Below are positions 16,587-24,145 of a stretch of DNA of 47,999 bases, in pieces. How positions within the stretch are numbered: position 1 is the first letter of the stretch; each line of letters begins with the position of its first letter. Below the pieces are notes generated by a model that made no database searches, had not been told where the DNA came from, and worked only from the letters and a program-made list of their open reading frames with translations. The DNA is from an uncultured Bacteroidales bacterium. GTDB lineage: Bacteria; Bacteroidota; Bacteroidia; Bacteroidales; Paludibacteraceae. The DNA is taken from NCBI GenBank assembly GCA_937915765.1, contig CALGHE010000113.1:1-47999 (forward strand). Reading direction: 5' to 3'. The position numbers were made by a program, and so were the translations under genes.

Positions 16587-17075
16587 ATGAGAAAAAATTC
16601 AGCTTTAGTGCTATGTGCGGCAGTCCTTTTATTGGCAGTAATTACCTACGGACACATGCTTGCCCCAAGTTCTGAACGTGAACCTGCAAGGGAATTGGAG
16701 GATAATGAGTATGGTTTTGAGAAAGAAAATGGCTGCAAGTTCAAATATGTGAGTAAGAAAAGGCAGGAGGTGGTTATGACATGGGAACGTTATTCAAGTT
16801 CAAGTACAAATTTCACAATACCATCGGAAGTTGTGCATAATGATATTTCCTACAAAGTGGTAGGCTTTCAAGCCTACAGCTTCAACTGTGATACGCTTTT
16901 CATTCCAGCTACGCTTGTGCATATCGATGAACGTGAAATACGTTGGAGTAAATGTGATATAAACTATGTTTCTGTAGATCCGCAAAATAAGGTTTTCAGG
17001 TCGGTTGACGGTAATCTGTATAAGGGCGATAGGTTGTTGTATGACCGTAATGCACCTAAAGAAGATTTATATTAA
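16587..17075 (+). CDS. small secreted protein with partial BspA-like repeat
   Basis: The 162-residue protein has an N-terminal membrane or signal segment (about 5-24), then a short region with BspA-type traits: FTIPSEV, FQAYSF, LFIPATLVHIDE, and the late VDPQNKVFRSVDGNLY segment that in BspA proteins marks the strand insert between repeats. It holds only about two repeats and is far shorter than BspA adhesins, so it may be a remnant or a minimal member. A 65-base gap separates it from the three-paralog cassette on the same strand. Function is unknown. Confidence 0.65.
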   Translation: MRKNSALVLCAAVLLLAVITYGHMLAPSSEREPARELEDNEYGFEKENGCKFKYVSKKRQEVVMTWERYSSSSTNFTIPSEVVHNDISYKVVGFQAYSFNCDTLFIPATLVHIDEREIRWSKCDINYVSVDPQNKVFRSVDGNLYKGDRLLYDRNAPKEDLY

Positions 17076-17140
17076 GGCCTCTTTTAGAATTTAATTGGTG
17101 TGAGTCTCAAAATTACGAAAAACACAATACGTTAAAGAAT

Positions 17141-18379
17141 ATGATAAAGAAATATATATACAATGCCATAATAGATCTGCCGGCAAATATCTTTATGCTT
17201 CTGTTGGTTGTGGTTAATTTTATAGCTTATATCTCCCAGCCCGGTTTGTCTCCTTTTGACGAAATAACAGGTGGGCACCATTTGGGAGGGGTGGCTATAT
17301 TTTTTCTGAGACTGGTATTGCCTTTTTATCTGTTGATCGTAATCGTTGGGATTTGCGCTTTGTTGATATCTCTGTATAATATACTGACAGGAAAGAATAT
17401 ACTGACAGGAAAGAAGGTGCAAATAGTAACGCAGATTATTACCTATTGCACACTGTTTTCGTTGCTCCTCGTGACGTACGGAACTTTTTTCAAAAGTGAT
17501 ATGGAAGTTTTCAAGACTAAAATAAACTGGGAGAAAAATATTGTCCTAAAAAGCTATGGAGGCGAAATTATCTGCGATCGTTACATTTGGAGGAACGATA
17601 CTATAATGTACAGAAATAATGAAGATTATGATATTGTGGATACCATGATAATTGATACGGAGAATGAATCATGCTATTGGACACATTCGCCAGAACTCAA
17701 ATATGATATAATTTTCGATCATCGCTACAGGTTTGATGAAAGTCCGAAGAACATGACATTTGGTCCTTATTATGATTATATGAAAAAGTTTGAATATATC
17801 ATCAATAGTGTCAATAATAAGCCTTTGGATCAGTATTATTGTGATGGAAGTGTTTACAGAAAAAAATTTGAGGATGATTCGACTCTCTGTTTTATGGTTG
17901 AATCTGGTAGCGAAATAGGATATGTGATGTTTCAGAAAAAGAATTCTGTCGCCATTTTTTCAGATTCGACGTCAAGTATAAAGGCTAAAGGTTGCTTATG
18001 TTATACATATGAGATTGAAGGTTGCCTTGAGAAAGAAAAAGGATTGCCGTTGGTGGAAATGGTGGAGAGGTGTGATGGCTATCAACACACAGATTACTAT
18101 GATTTCGAGAAAAAGGATATTCTCATTAGCGTGCAAACATCAGAAAGATTGGCAGAAGACAAATACGAGGATGTGAAATTATATCGTAGTTACGAAGATG
18201 TTTGTATGAAGGAAGGGTATCCGATAATAGAGTATGTCAGGATGATTGAATCAAACACCTTGGATGTTGGACGATGCGAGTATGTCAGGATAACAGACAC
18301 GGTGGAAGTTGGACGATACGAGATGGAAAATGGGGTGTATGTGAAGAAGACAGAAGGTGTAGAATACATAAAACGTTAA
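17141..18379 (+). CDS. paralogous membrane protein 1 of 3, unknown family
   Basis: This 412-residue protein is of no family I recognise. It has three predicted membrane helices (about 15-32, 50-80 and 96-117), and then a soluble domain of about 290 residues that would face the periplasm if the N-terminus is inside. Shared with its two neighbours are SYGGE, WRNDT, CYWTHSPELKYDII, PKNMT, DQYYCD and a C-terminal VGRYEMENG. An 18-bp tandem duplication (17378-17413) repeats the codons for ILTGKN after helix 2 in this copy. It is the first gene of a tight run: the next copy starts 4 bases after its stop. Confidence 0.8.
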   Translation: MIKKYIYNAIIDLPANIFMLLLVVVNFIAYISQPGLSPFDEITGGHHLGGVAIFFLRLVLPFYLLIVIVGICALLISLYNILTGKNILTGKKVQIVTQIITYCTLFSLLLVTYGTFFKSDMEVFKTKINWEKNIVLKSYGGEIICDRYIWRNDTIMYRNNEDYDIVDTMIIDTENESCYWTHSPELKYDIIFDHRYRFDESPKNMTFGPYYDYMKKFEYIINSVNNKPLDQYYCDGSVYRKKFEDDSTLCFMVESGSEIGYVMFQKKNSVAIFSDSTSSIKAKGCLCYTYEIEGCLEKEKGLPLVEMVERCDGYQHTDYYDFEKKDILISVQTSERLAEDKYEDVKLYRSYEDVCMKEGYPIIEYVRMIESNTLDVGRCEYVRITDTVEVGRYEMENGVYVKKTEGVEYIKR

Positions 18380-18383
18380 GAAC

Positions 18384-19604
18384 ATGAAAAAGAAAATTAT
18401 ATGCTATGTTTTCATGGTAGTGTTGGCAATAGTCAATTTAATATTATTCTTTCATCAGCCTGGATTGTCTCCTTTTGAAGAAATGAAAAGTAGCGGTGGT
18501 CATGATTTTCGTCCCCTCGCCATTCTTTTTGTGAGAATATGTTGGCTGTTTTATCTGCCGCTTGTAGTTGTTGGCACGTACGCTATGATTAAGACTCTAT
18601 ACGATGTCCTGACAGGAGTAGAGGTGCGAAAGGCTAAGCGTGTCATTGCATACTGCACACTGTTTTCTCTGTTTCTTGTAACGATTGGAACGTTTTCTGA
18701 AAGGAATATTTTGGGACTCGCGGATTCCAAATGGAGAGCATTTGAGGAGAAGTGGGAGCGTAGCGAGACGCTATTGTTGCATAGCTATGGAGGTGAATTC
18801 TATAATGGAATGTCTATTTGGCGAAATGATACAATAATAGATAGAGATAGAGGGTCTGTGGATACGTTGATAATAGACGCAGAGAATAATTCATGTTATT
18901 GGACGCACGCCCCGGAACTCAAATATGACATAATCTTGGATCAACGGCACAAGTTTGAAGAGAGCCCGAAGAACATGACGTATGCTCCAAATGGTTACAA
19001 TAATAGAATCCAATACATAATCAAGAGTGTTAATAATAAGTCGTTTGACCAATATTATTGTGATGGAGCAGCTTATCGTGGGAAATGTGGAAATGATTCG
19101 CTCTTGTGTTTTGTAGTAAATGATGATGAACGTGACTCTATGGGGTGCATTTGGTTTCAGATAGAGGATTCTGTTGCTTTGTTTTCAGAAACATCGCTTT
19201 TAAAGGCTGCTGATAAAGACACTGTTTATAATTACGAAATTGGAGGATCTTTTGTAAAAAAAGAAAACGGGATGCCGCTACTGAAGATTTCATATGATTG
19301 TTATGAAGAGGATTCCATGGGGGTTAAACGTGAAAGGAGAGAATTTACAGATTATTATGACATAGAGAAAAAGAAATTTGTCCTCTGTGTGAAAACAACC
19401 GAATGTGTGAATCCAGAACTTTCACTTTTTGATGCAAATTACAAGTTCGTTAAATTGTATGATTATTACAGCGATATTGGTATGAAGGATGGATATCCAA
19501 TAATAGACTATATCAAGGAGTTTGACTCAGACACCTTGGAAGTTGGACGATACGAGATGGAAAATGGCGAGTATGTGAAGAAGGTCATAAGGGCAGGTGA
19601 TTAA
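18384..19604 (+). CDS. paralogous membrane protein 2 of 3, unknown family
   Basis: This 406-residue protein is the middle copy of the cassette, with the same plan of three N-terminal helices followed by a periplasm-facing domain. The N-terminus is shorter before helix 1. Conserved blocks are WRNDTI, CYWTHAPELKYDII, PKNMT, DQYYCDG and EVGRYEMENGEYVKK. It is the more divergent copy in the middle of the protein, but its last 62 bases (19541-19602) match copy 3 with a single mismatch. It starts 4 bases after copy 1, and the next gene begins about 4 bases after its stop. Function is unknown. Confidence 0.8.
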   Translation: MKKKIICYVFMVVLAIVNLILFFHQPGLSPFEEMKSSGGHDFRPLAILFVRICWLFYLPLVVVGTYAMIKTLYDVLTGVEVRKAKRVIAYCTLFSLFLVTIGTFSERNILGLADSKWRAFEEKWERSETLLLHSYGGEFYNGMSIWRNDTIIDRDRGSVDTLIIDAENNSCYWTHAPELKYDIILDQRHKFEESPKNMTYAPNGYNNRIQYIIKSVNNKSFDQYYCDGAAYRGKCGNDSLLCFVVNDDERDSMGCIWFQIEDSVALFSETSLLKAADKDTVYNYEIGGSFVKKENGMPLLKISYDCYEEDSMGVKRERREFTDYYDIEKKKFVLCVKTTECVNPELSLFDANYKFVKLYDYYSDIGMKDGYPIIDYIKEFDSDTLEVGRYEMENGEYVKKVIRAGD

Positions 19605-19608
19605 AAAA

Positions 19609-20865
19609 ATGAATTTTGATAGTATGAAGAAGGAATATATATACAAAGTATTAAAGGGGATGCCAGCAAATATCTTTATGATTCTGCTGGTTGTGGTTAA
19701 TTATATAGCTTATGTCAACTCTCCTTTTGACAAGTCTGATGGTAATATATTGAGATTTATATTGTTTGGATTGCCTTTTCTGTTGATTGCCTTCATCGGC
19801 ATTTGTTTCTTGATTAGAACTCTATATAAAATCCTAAAAGGGAAGGAGGTGCAAATCGTAACTCGCATCGTTACTTACTTTGCGTTGTTTTCGTTGTTTC
19901 TCGTGACGTATGGGACTTTTTTAAAGGGTAGTGTGAATGATTTCGAGAGAAAGTTAAAATGGGAAAAAAGCCTTATTATAAAAAGCTATGGGGGCGAAAT
20001 TAATAATGACAAATATAGTTACATTTGGAGAAACGATACTATAATGTACAGATATTTTGTGAAAAGAGAGGGGCTCGATACTAAAAGAGAGTGGTTCCTT
20101 GATACCATGCTTATTGATGCTGCGAATGAATCATGCTATTGGACACATTCGCCAGAACTCAAATATGATATAATTTTCGACCATCGCCACAGGTTTGAAG
20201 AGTGTCCGAAGAACATGACATTTGGACCATTCGATTATAAGGGAAAATTTGAATATATCATCAAAAGTGTCAATAATAAGCCTTTGGACCAGTATTATTG
20301 CGATTCGAGGACTTTCTGTAGAGAAATTGAAAACGACTCGATGTTGTACTTTATTGTGGATTCTCCTGAAAAAGTGGGGTATGTGCAGTTTGGGAAAGAG
20401 GGTTCAATTGCCATTTTTTCTGATTCGTCTTCAAATATTATTAAGGCTGTAAATGACTCTTGTGTCCATAGATATGATGTGGTGCCTTTTGAAACTGCGA
20501 AAGAAAATGGGATGCCGTTGCTGAAAATAGAGGAACATCATGTGCATGAGTGCGGGAAATCTTTTTTTAGAAATTATTATGACGTGGAAAAAAAGAAGAT
20601 TGTTCTTAGGGTGCAGACCAGAGAAAAGGTAGATGATTATAGATTTATAAATGTTAGATTGTTTGATTACTATGGTGTTGTTGATATGCCTGTGGAATCG
20701 TATTGCGATAGAGAGCTCAGCCAGAAAGACGGATACCCTGTAATACGGTATGTCAAGCTTTTGGAGGGTGACACCATAGAAGTTGGACGATACGAGATGG
20801 AAAATGGCGAGTATGTGAAGAAGGTCACAAGGGCAGGTGATTATGATTTTGCAAAAACAAACTAA
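19609..20865 (+). CDS. paralogous membrane protein 3 of 3, unknown family
   Basis: This copy of about 418 residues has the same plan: helices near 21-38, 47-70 and 88-110, then the shared domain with WRNDTIMYR, CYWTHSPELKYDII, PKNMTFGP, DQYYCD and EVGRYEMENGEYVKK. It is closest to copy 1 in the N-terminus and in a block of about 65 bases around CYWTHSPELKYDII, and closest to copy 2 at the 3' end, so it looks mosaic. The ATG at 19609 was chosen because AGGTGA lies 8 bases before it; the ATG at 19624 would align better with copy 1, and the frame also opens at a GTG at 19597. Confidence 0.78.
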   Translation: MNFDSMKKEYIYKVLKGMPANIFMILLVVVNYIAYVNSPFDKSDGNILRFILFGLPFLLIAFIGICFLIRTLYKILKGKEVQIVTRIVTYFALFSLFLVTYGTFLKGSVNDFERKLKWEKSLIIKSYGGEINNDKYSYIWRNDTIMYRYFVKREGLDTKREWFLDTMLIDAANESCYWTHSPELKYDIIFDHRHRFEECPKNMTFGPFDYKGKFEYIIKSVNNKPLDQYYCDSRTFCREIENDSMLYFIVDSPEKVGYVQFGKEGSIAIFSDSSSNIIKAVNDSCVHRYDVVPFETAKENGMPLLKIEEHHVHECGKSFFRNYYDVEKKKIVLRVQTREKVDDYRFINVRLFDYYGVVDMPVESYCDRELSQKDGYPVIRYVKLLEGDTIEVGRYEMENGEYVKKVTRAGDYDFAKTN

Positions 20866-20878
20866 AATGTTATTTTTG
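20848..20878 (+). promoter_or_regulatory. promoter for the Rpn-type gene
   Basis: TTTG (20848-20851), 19 bases, then TATTTTTG (20871-20878) match the Bacteroidetes consensus. It overlaps the end of the third paralog, so the nuclease gene can be transcribed independently of the cassette. Confidence 0.65.
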
Positions 20879-20925
20879 TGATGTAAAAACAAAACAAATT
20901 TGCCATGTGTGTTCCAGGTGCAGCG

Positions 20926-21954
20926 ATGAGTCGCTATATAAATTTTTATACGGATTTTGCCTTCAAGAAGATTTTCGGGACGGAGGCGAACAAGGACTTG
21001 CTTATCAGTTTCTTGAACGGTTTGCTCAATTTTCAAGGCGATGACGAAATCATAGATCTCACATATATGAACACGGAGCATATAGGTGACAGCGCCAGCG
21101 AGCGCCGAGCTATCTATGATGTTTATTGTCAGACAAAGGACGGAGACCGCTTTATTGTGGAAATGCAGAAGGCTAAACAGTATAATTTCAAGGATCGTTC
21201 GCTGTATTATTCGTCATTTGCTATTCGCGAACAAGGCCAAAAAGGTGCGAGAAACAACATGTCTTGGGATTATAGTCTGTCTCCTGTCTATGTTATAGGT
21301 ATTCTCAACTTTCTGATGGATGAGACAGAAGAGGCGTCAAACGAGGTGATAACAAAGGTTAAGCTGAAAGACGAAAAGAATCGTGATTTCAGCGACAAAC
21401 TGAATTTTGTCTTCGTTGAAATGCCAAAATTTAGAAAGACCGAGGCGGAGCTGGAAACGATTATAGACAAGTGGCTTTATGTAATAAAGAATCTGTACCA
21501 TTTGCAGGGCAAGCCTGCAGCGCTGACAGAAGGTGTTTTCAGAAAATTGTTCGAAGTGGCAGAAATTGCAGCGTTCACAAAAGATGAACGATACGATTAC
21601 GAAGAGAGTTTGAAGAATTTCCGTGATATGTACAATTCTCTTACTACGGCAGAAAACAAAGGCAGAGCGGAAGGTCTGGAAGTTGGTCGTGCAGAAGGCA
21701 GAGCGGAAGGCCTGGAAGTTGGTCGTGCAGAAGGCAAAGCAGAAGGTATTGAAGTCGGTCGTGCGGAAGGCCGAGCAGAAGGTCTGGAAGTTGGTCGTGC
21801 AGCAGGCCGAGCGGAAGGTCTGGAAGTTGGTCGTGCGGAAGGTGTCAGAGAAGCTAACACTTGCAATGCCAAAAATTTAAAACAGCTTGGAGTTGATTTT
21901 AAAACAATATCTAAGGCGACAGGTTTGTCTGTTGAAGATATTGAAAAACTTTGA
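20926..21954 (+). CDS. Rpn-family recombination-promoting nuclease/putative transposase
   Basis: The 342-residue protein is of the PD-(D/E)XK nuclease family often labelled putative transposase (RpnA-like). The N-terminus has the family signature TDFAFKKIFG and NKDLLISFLN. A nuclease core follows with RRAIYDVYC and the DRFIVEMQ strand carrying the E-x-Q form of the motif, then RSLYYSSFAIREQ. Near the C-terminus are five 12-residue units (GRAEGLEVGRAE type) and a short helical tail. Related proteins cleave DNA and promote RecA-independent recombination. The ATG at 20926 begins the family's usual N-terminus; an ATG at 20905 is also in frame. No terminal inverted repeats were seen, so it is not an intact mobile element. 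Confidence 0.85.
   Translation: MSRYINFYTDFAFKKIFGTEANKDLLISFLNGLLNFQGDDEIIDLTYMNTEHIGDSASERRAIYDVYCQTKDGDRFIVEMQKAKQYNFKDRSLYYSSFAIREQGQKGARNNMSWDYSLSPVYVIGILNFLMDETEEASNEVITKVKLKDEKNRDFSDKLNFVFVEMPKFRKTEAELETIIDKWLYVIKNLYHLQGKPAALTEGVFRKLFEVAEIAAFTKDERYDYEESLKNFRDMYNSLTTAENKGRAEGLEVGRAEGRAEGLEVGRAEGKAEGIEVGRAEGRAEGLEVGRAAGRAEGLEVGRAEGVREANTCNAKNLKQLGVDFKTISKATGLSVEDIEKL
21661..21840 (+). repeat. five in-frame 36-bp tandem repeats
   Basis: Units begin at 21661, 21697, 21733, 21769 and 21805, each 36 bp with a few substitutions. They encode G(R/K)AEG(L/I)EVGRA(E/A). The region is Ala/Glu/Gly/Arg rich and lies between the nuclease domain and the C-terminal tail. Such Rpn proteins often vary in copy number here. 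Confidence 0.92.
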
Positions 21955-21994
21955 TTCTGAAGCGTTGGTAACGAGAATTTAAAATTATTTTTTT

Positions 21995-22441
21995 ATGATA
22001 AAAGTAGGTGATAAGATGCCTCAGTTTGAGGTTGTGGATCAGGATGGGAAAATTTGGACGTCTGATATGTTGGCAGGGAAGAAAACTATAGTTTATTTTT
22101 ATCCGAAAGACAGCACACCAGGGTGCACTGCCGAGGCCTGCAATTTAAGAGATAACTACGAAGCCCTTCTGGCTCAAGGCTTTCAGATTGTAGGGGTAAG
22201 CAAGGATTCTGCAAATTCGCATAAAAAATTCATAGAAAAGAATGCGTTGCCGTTCACTTTGTTTTCTGACAAATCAACACAGATGATGCAAGATTTTGGA
22301 GCATGGGGCGAGAAAAAAATGTGCGGACGTGTCAGTATAGGAACGCTACGAAAGACGTATGTTTTTGATGAGCAGGGCGTGTGCACTGAAATCATAGACA
22401 AGGTAGAAACTAAAAACCATGCGGCTCAAATTTTGAAGTGA
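21995..22441 (+). CDS. bcp: thioredoxin-dependent peroxiredoxin Bcp
   Basis: This 148-residue peroxiredoxin of the Bcp/PrxQ subfamily has the peroxidatic cysteine Cys44 in DSTPGCTAEAC and the resolving cysteine Cys49, five residues on, as in PrxQ enzymes. It reduces hydrogen peroxide and organic hydroperoxides in the cytoplasm with electrons from thioredoxin. The length fits the family. It converges on dapA, with a long inverted repeat between the two stops. Confidence 0.94.
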   Translation: MIKVGDKMPQFEVVDQDGKIWTSDMLAGKKTIVYFYPKDSTPGCTAEACNLRDNYEALLAQGFQIVGVSKDSANSHKKFIEKNALPFTLFSDKSTQMMQDFGAWGEKKMCGRVSIGTLRKTYVFDEQGVCTEIIDKVETKNHAAQILK

Positions 22442-22448
22442 CAAAATA

Positions 22449-22536
22449 AAAAGACTGACTAAAATATTGATAGTCTGCATAATAGAAAGGTTTAACTTTG
22501 AGTTATGCAATCAATATTTTAGTCAGTTCTTTTTTG
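22449..22536. terminator. long inverted repeat, shared terminator of bcp and dapA
   Basis: An 18-bp perfect outer stem (22454-22471 with 22510-22527) is followed by a second inner stem TGCATAA/TTATGCA (22476-22482 with 22503-22509). An A run lies on the left and a T run (22530-22535) on the right, so it can stop both converging transcripts. It is unusually long for an intrinsic terminator. Confidence 0.8.
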
Positions 22537-22537
22537 C

Positions 22538-23434
22538 TTAGCACTTGATATTGAGGGTGTCAAGTATTTGTCTCATTTTTTCAAATGTGGTAATTCTTGT
22601 TGGCACAAGAGGCAGACGCAATTTGTTTTCAAGATATCCCATTATGGACAAGATACATTTCACTCCAGCCGGACTGCCGTCAACAAACAGCAAGTCAATC
22701 AGTTCAGTGAACTTATGATGAATAATTCTGGCTGAGTTGTAGTCCCCTTGCAACGCAAGTCTTACCATTTGGCTGAACTCTTTAGGGAACGCATTGCCAA
22801 TAACCGAAATAACGCCCACAGCCCCCATTGTGATGAGTGGGTAGGTTATTCCGTCGTCTCCAGATATAACCACGAAATCGGCCGGCTTGTTCTTGATAAT
22901 GTCATTCATTTGAACGATATTGCCAGAAGCCTCCTTAATACCTATGATATTTTTATATTTGCGAGCAAGACGCAGTGTGGTCTCAGCTGTCATATTCACA
23001 CCAGTTCTTCCCGGAACGTTGTACAAAATCACCGGAACAGGAGAGTTTTCCGCGATTGCGCTGTAATGCTGGAACATACCTTCCTGCGACGGTTTGTTAT
23101 AATATGGCACAACAGACAGGATTGCGTCTATTCCGTCAAAATTGTCCTTCTTAAGTTTTTCAACGATAGCACGAGTATTGTTACTGCCTACACCTAAAAC
23201 GATAGGCACACGTCCGTTTACCTTATCTTTGACAAACTGAACTATTTCAGATTTCTCCTCCTCCGAGAGTGTCGGAGTTTCTGCAGTTGTGCCAAGCACA
23301 ACGAGATAGTCGATGTTGTTTTGGAGCTGATAGTCCAAAAGCCTGCTCAACGCCTCAAAATCAACGCTGTCATCTTCTTTGAACGGGGTGATAAGAGCCA
23401 CGCCCATTCCTGTAAATTTCGTATCTATCATCAT
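22538..23434 (-). CDS. dapA: 4-hydroxy-tetrahydrodipicolinate synthase
   Basis: This 298-residue TIM-barrel aldolase of the DapA family has the Schiff-base lysine Lys167 in GIKEASGN, the Tyr138 motif YNVPGR, the Thr-Thr pair 49-50 in GTTAETPTL and a GDDG segment. It condenses pyruvate with aspartate semialdehyde in lysine and diaminopimelate synthesis, which feeds peptidoglycan. The length is standard. A TAACTTTG candidate -7 element lies about 30 bases upstream. Confidence 0.95.
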   Translation of the reverse strand: MMIDTKFTGMGVALITPFKEDDSVDFEALSRLLDYQLQNNIDYLVVLGTTAETPTLSEEEKSEIVQFVKDKVNGRVPIVLGVGSNNTRAIVEKLKKDNFDGIDAILSVVPYYNKPSQEGMFQHYSAIAENSPVPVILYNVPGRTGVNMTAETTLRLARKYKNIIGIKEASGNIVQMNDIIKNKPADFVVISGDDGITYPLITMGAVGVISVIGNAFPKEFSQMVRLALQGDYNSARIIHHKFTELIDLLFVDGSPAGVKCILSIMGYLENKLRLPLVPTRITTFEKMRQILDTLNIKC

Positions 23435-23462
23435 TCTTCGTTTAAAATCAAATTAAAACTCT

Positions 23463-23470
23463 CAAAGTTA
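23463..23470 (-). promoter_or_regulatory. possible -7 element of dapA
   Basis: The minus strand reads TAACTTTG here, fitting TAnnTTTG. The expected -33 TTTG is not clearly present. Confidence 0.4.
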
Positions 23471-23604
23471 CAAAAAAAAATCATTTTAAAACTTTGAAAT
23501 CAGCCAAAAAATTTGGATTAAATTTAACAAAAGACCCTTCTGCTTTATTTTTACACACAAAAAAAAGACTTTAGCTTCTTAAATAGAGTTTGTACCTGCC
23601 TTTT

Positions 23605-24129
23605 TTATTTTGACTTTATCGCTTTCAGATAAAATATAATCAGTTTCAATAATTCGTCTTCCTTTGTTTTTGCAGGCGCGCTAACTTCCAAATCGTAAAG
23701 TTTGTCAAAGTCAACCTTTTTCAAGCCGCACTTGCACGGAGCGTTTGATAAACTGAGCAGATATTTTACTGGTAATACCTCTTCTGTGCACAAGTCAATC
23801 AGCACGTCACAAGACACATTTTTAAATGTGTTTATGGTATGGTCTGACGGTTTGCCCAACAGATTAATATCTTTTTTGCCAAAGATATTGATTTTTCCGC
23901 CGTGTCCCGGAGCAATTTCTCTATTAGAGAATCCCCATACGGAAACGTTCTTTCCTTCAAAAAGTTCAAGAAGGAAATTCAGATGATTGGCTGTAATCTT
24001 ATCAGCAGAGTACAGAAGAACAATATTCTGAATGTCAGCCCAATTCACAAATTTCTTTGAACGTTTGTTATTTTGCTGATTGCCAAGGACTTTGTAGTCC
24101 GTGTATTTTTTTCTAAGATATTGCAACAT
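23605..24129 (-). CDS. DUF6913-like protein of unknown function
   Basis: This 174-residue protein has no signal peptide. The pattern (basic N-terminus, a WADIQNIVLLY strand, WGFSNREI, then DVLIDLCTEEVLPVKYLLSLS and a late CKCG) resembles the small Bacteroidetes family DUF6913; I assign it from memory of that pattern, not from a search. No enzymatic motif is visible. It starts 16 bases after the ligA stop on the same strand and may be co-transcribed with it. Confidence 0.6.
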   Translation of the reverse strand: MLQYLRKKYTDYKVLGNQQNNKRSKKFVNWADIQNIVLLYSADKITANHLNFLLELFEGKNVSVWGFSNREIAPGHGGKINIFGKKDINLLGKPSDHTINTFKNVSCDVLIDLCTEEVLPVKYLLSLSNAPCKCGLKKVDFDKLYDLEVSAPAKTKEDELLKLIIFYLKAIKSK

Positions 24130-24145
24130 AATGTAATTGTTTCGA

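Noticed and set aside
21661..21840. 36-bp repeats resembling a CRISPR array
   Set aside because: They are adjacent units without spacers and code for a 12-residue repeat.
20926..21954. Rpn gene as an intact transposon
   Set aside because: No terminal inverted repeats or target duplications were seen around it.
16587..21954. The paralog cassette and Rpn as a defence island
   Set aside because: No recognised defence domain besides the Rpn nuclease; the evidence supports only unknown membrane proteins.
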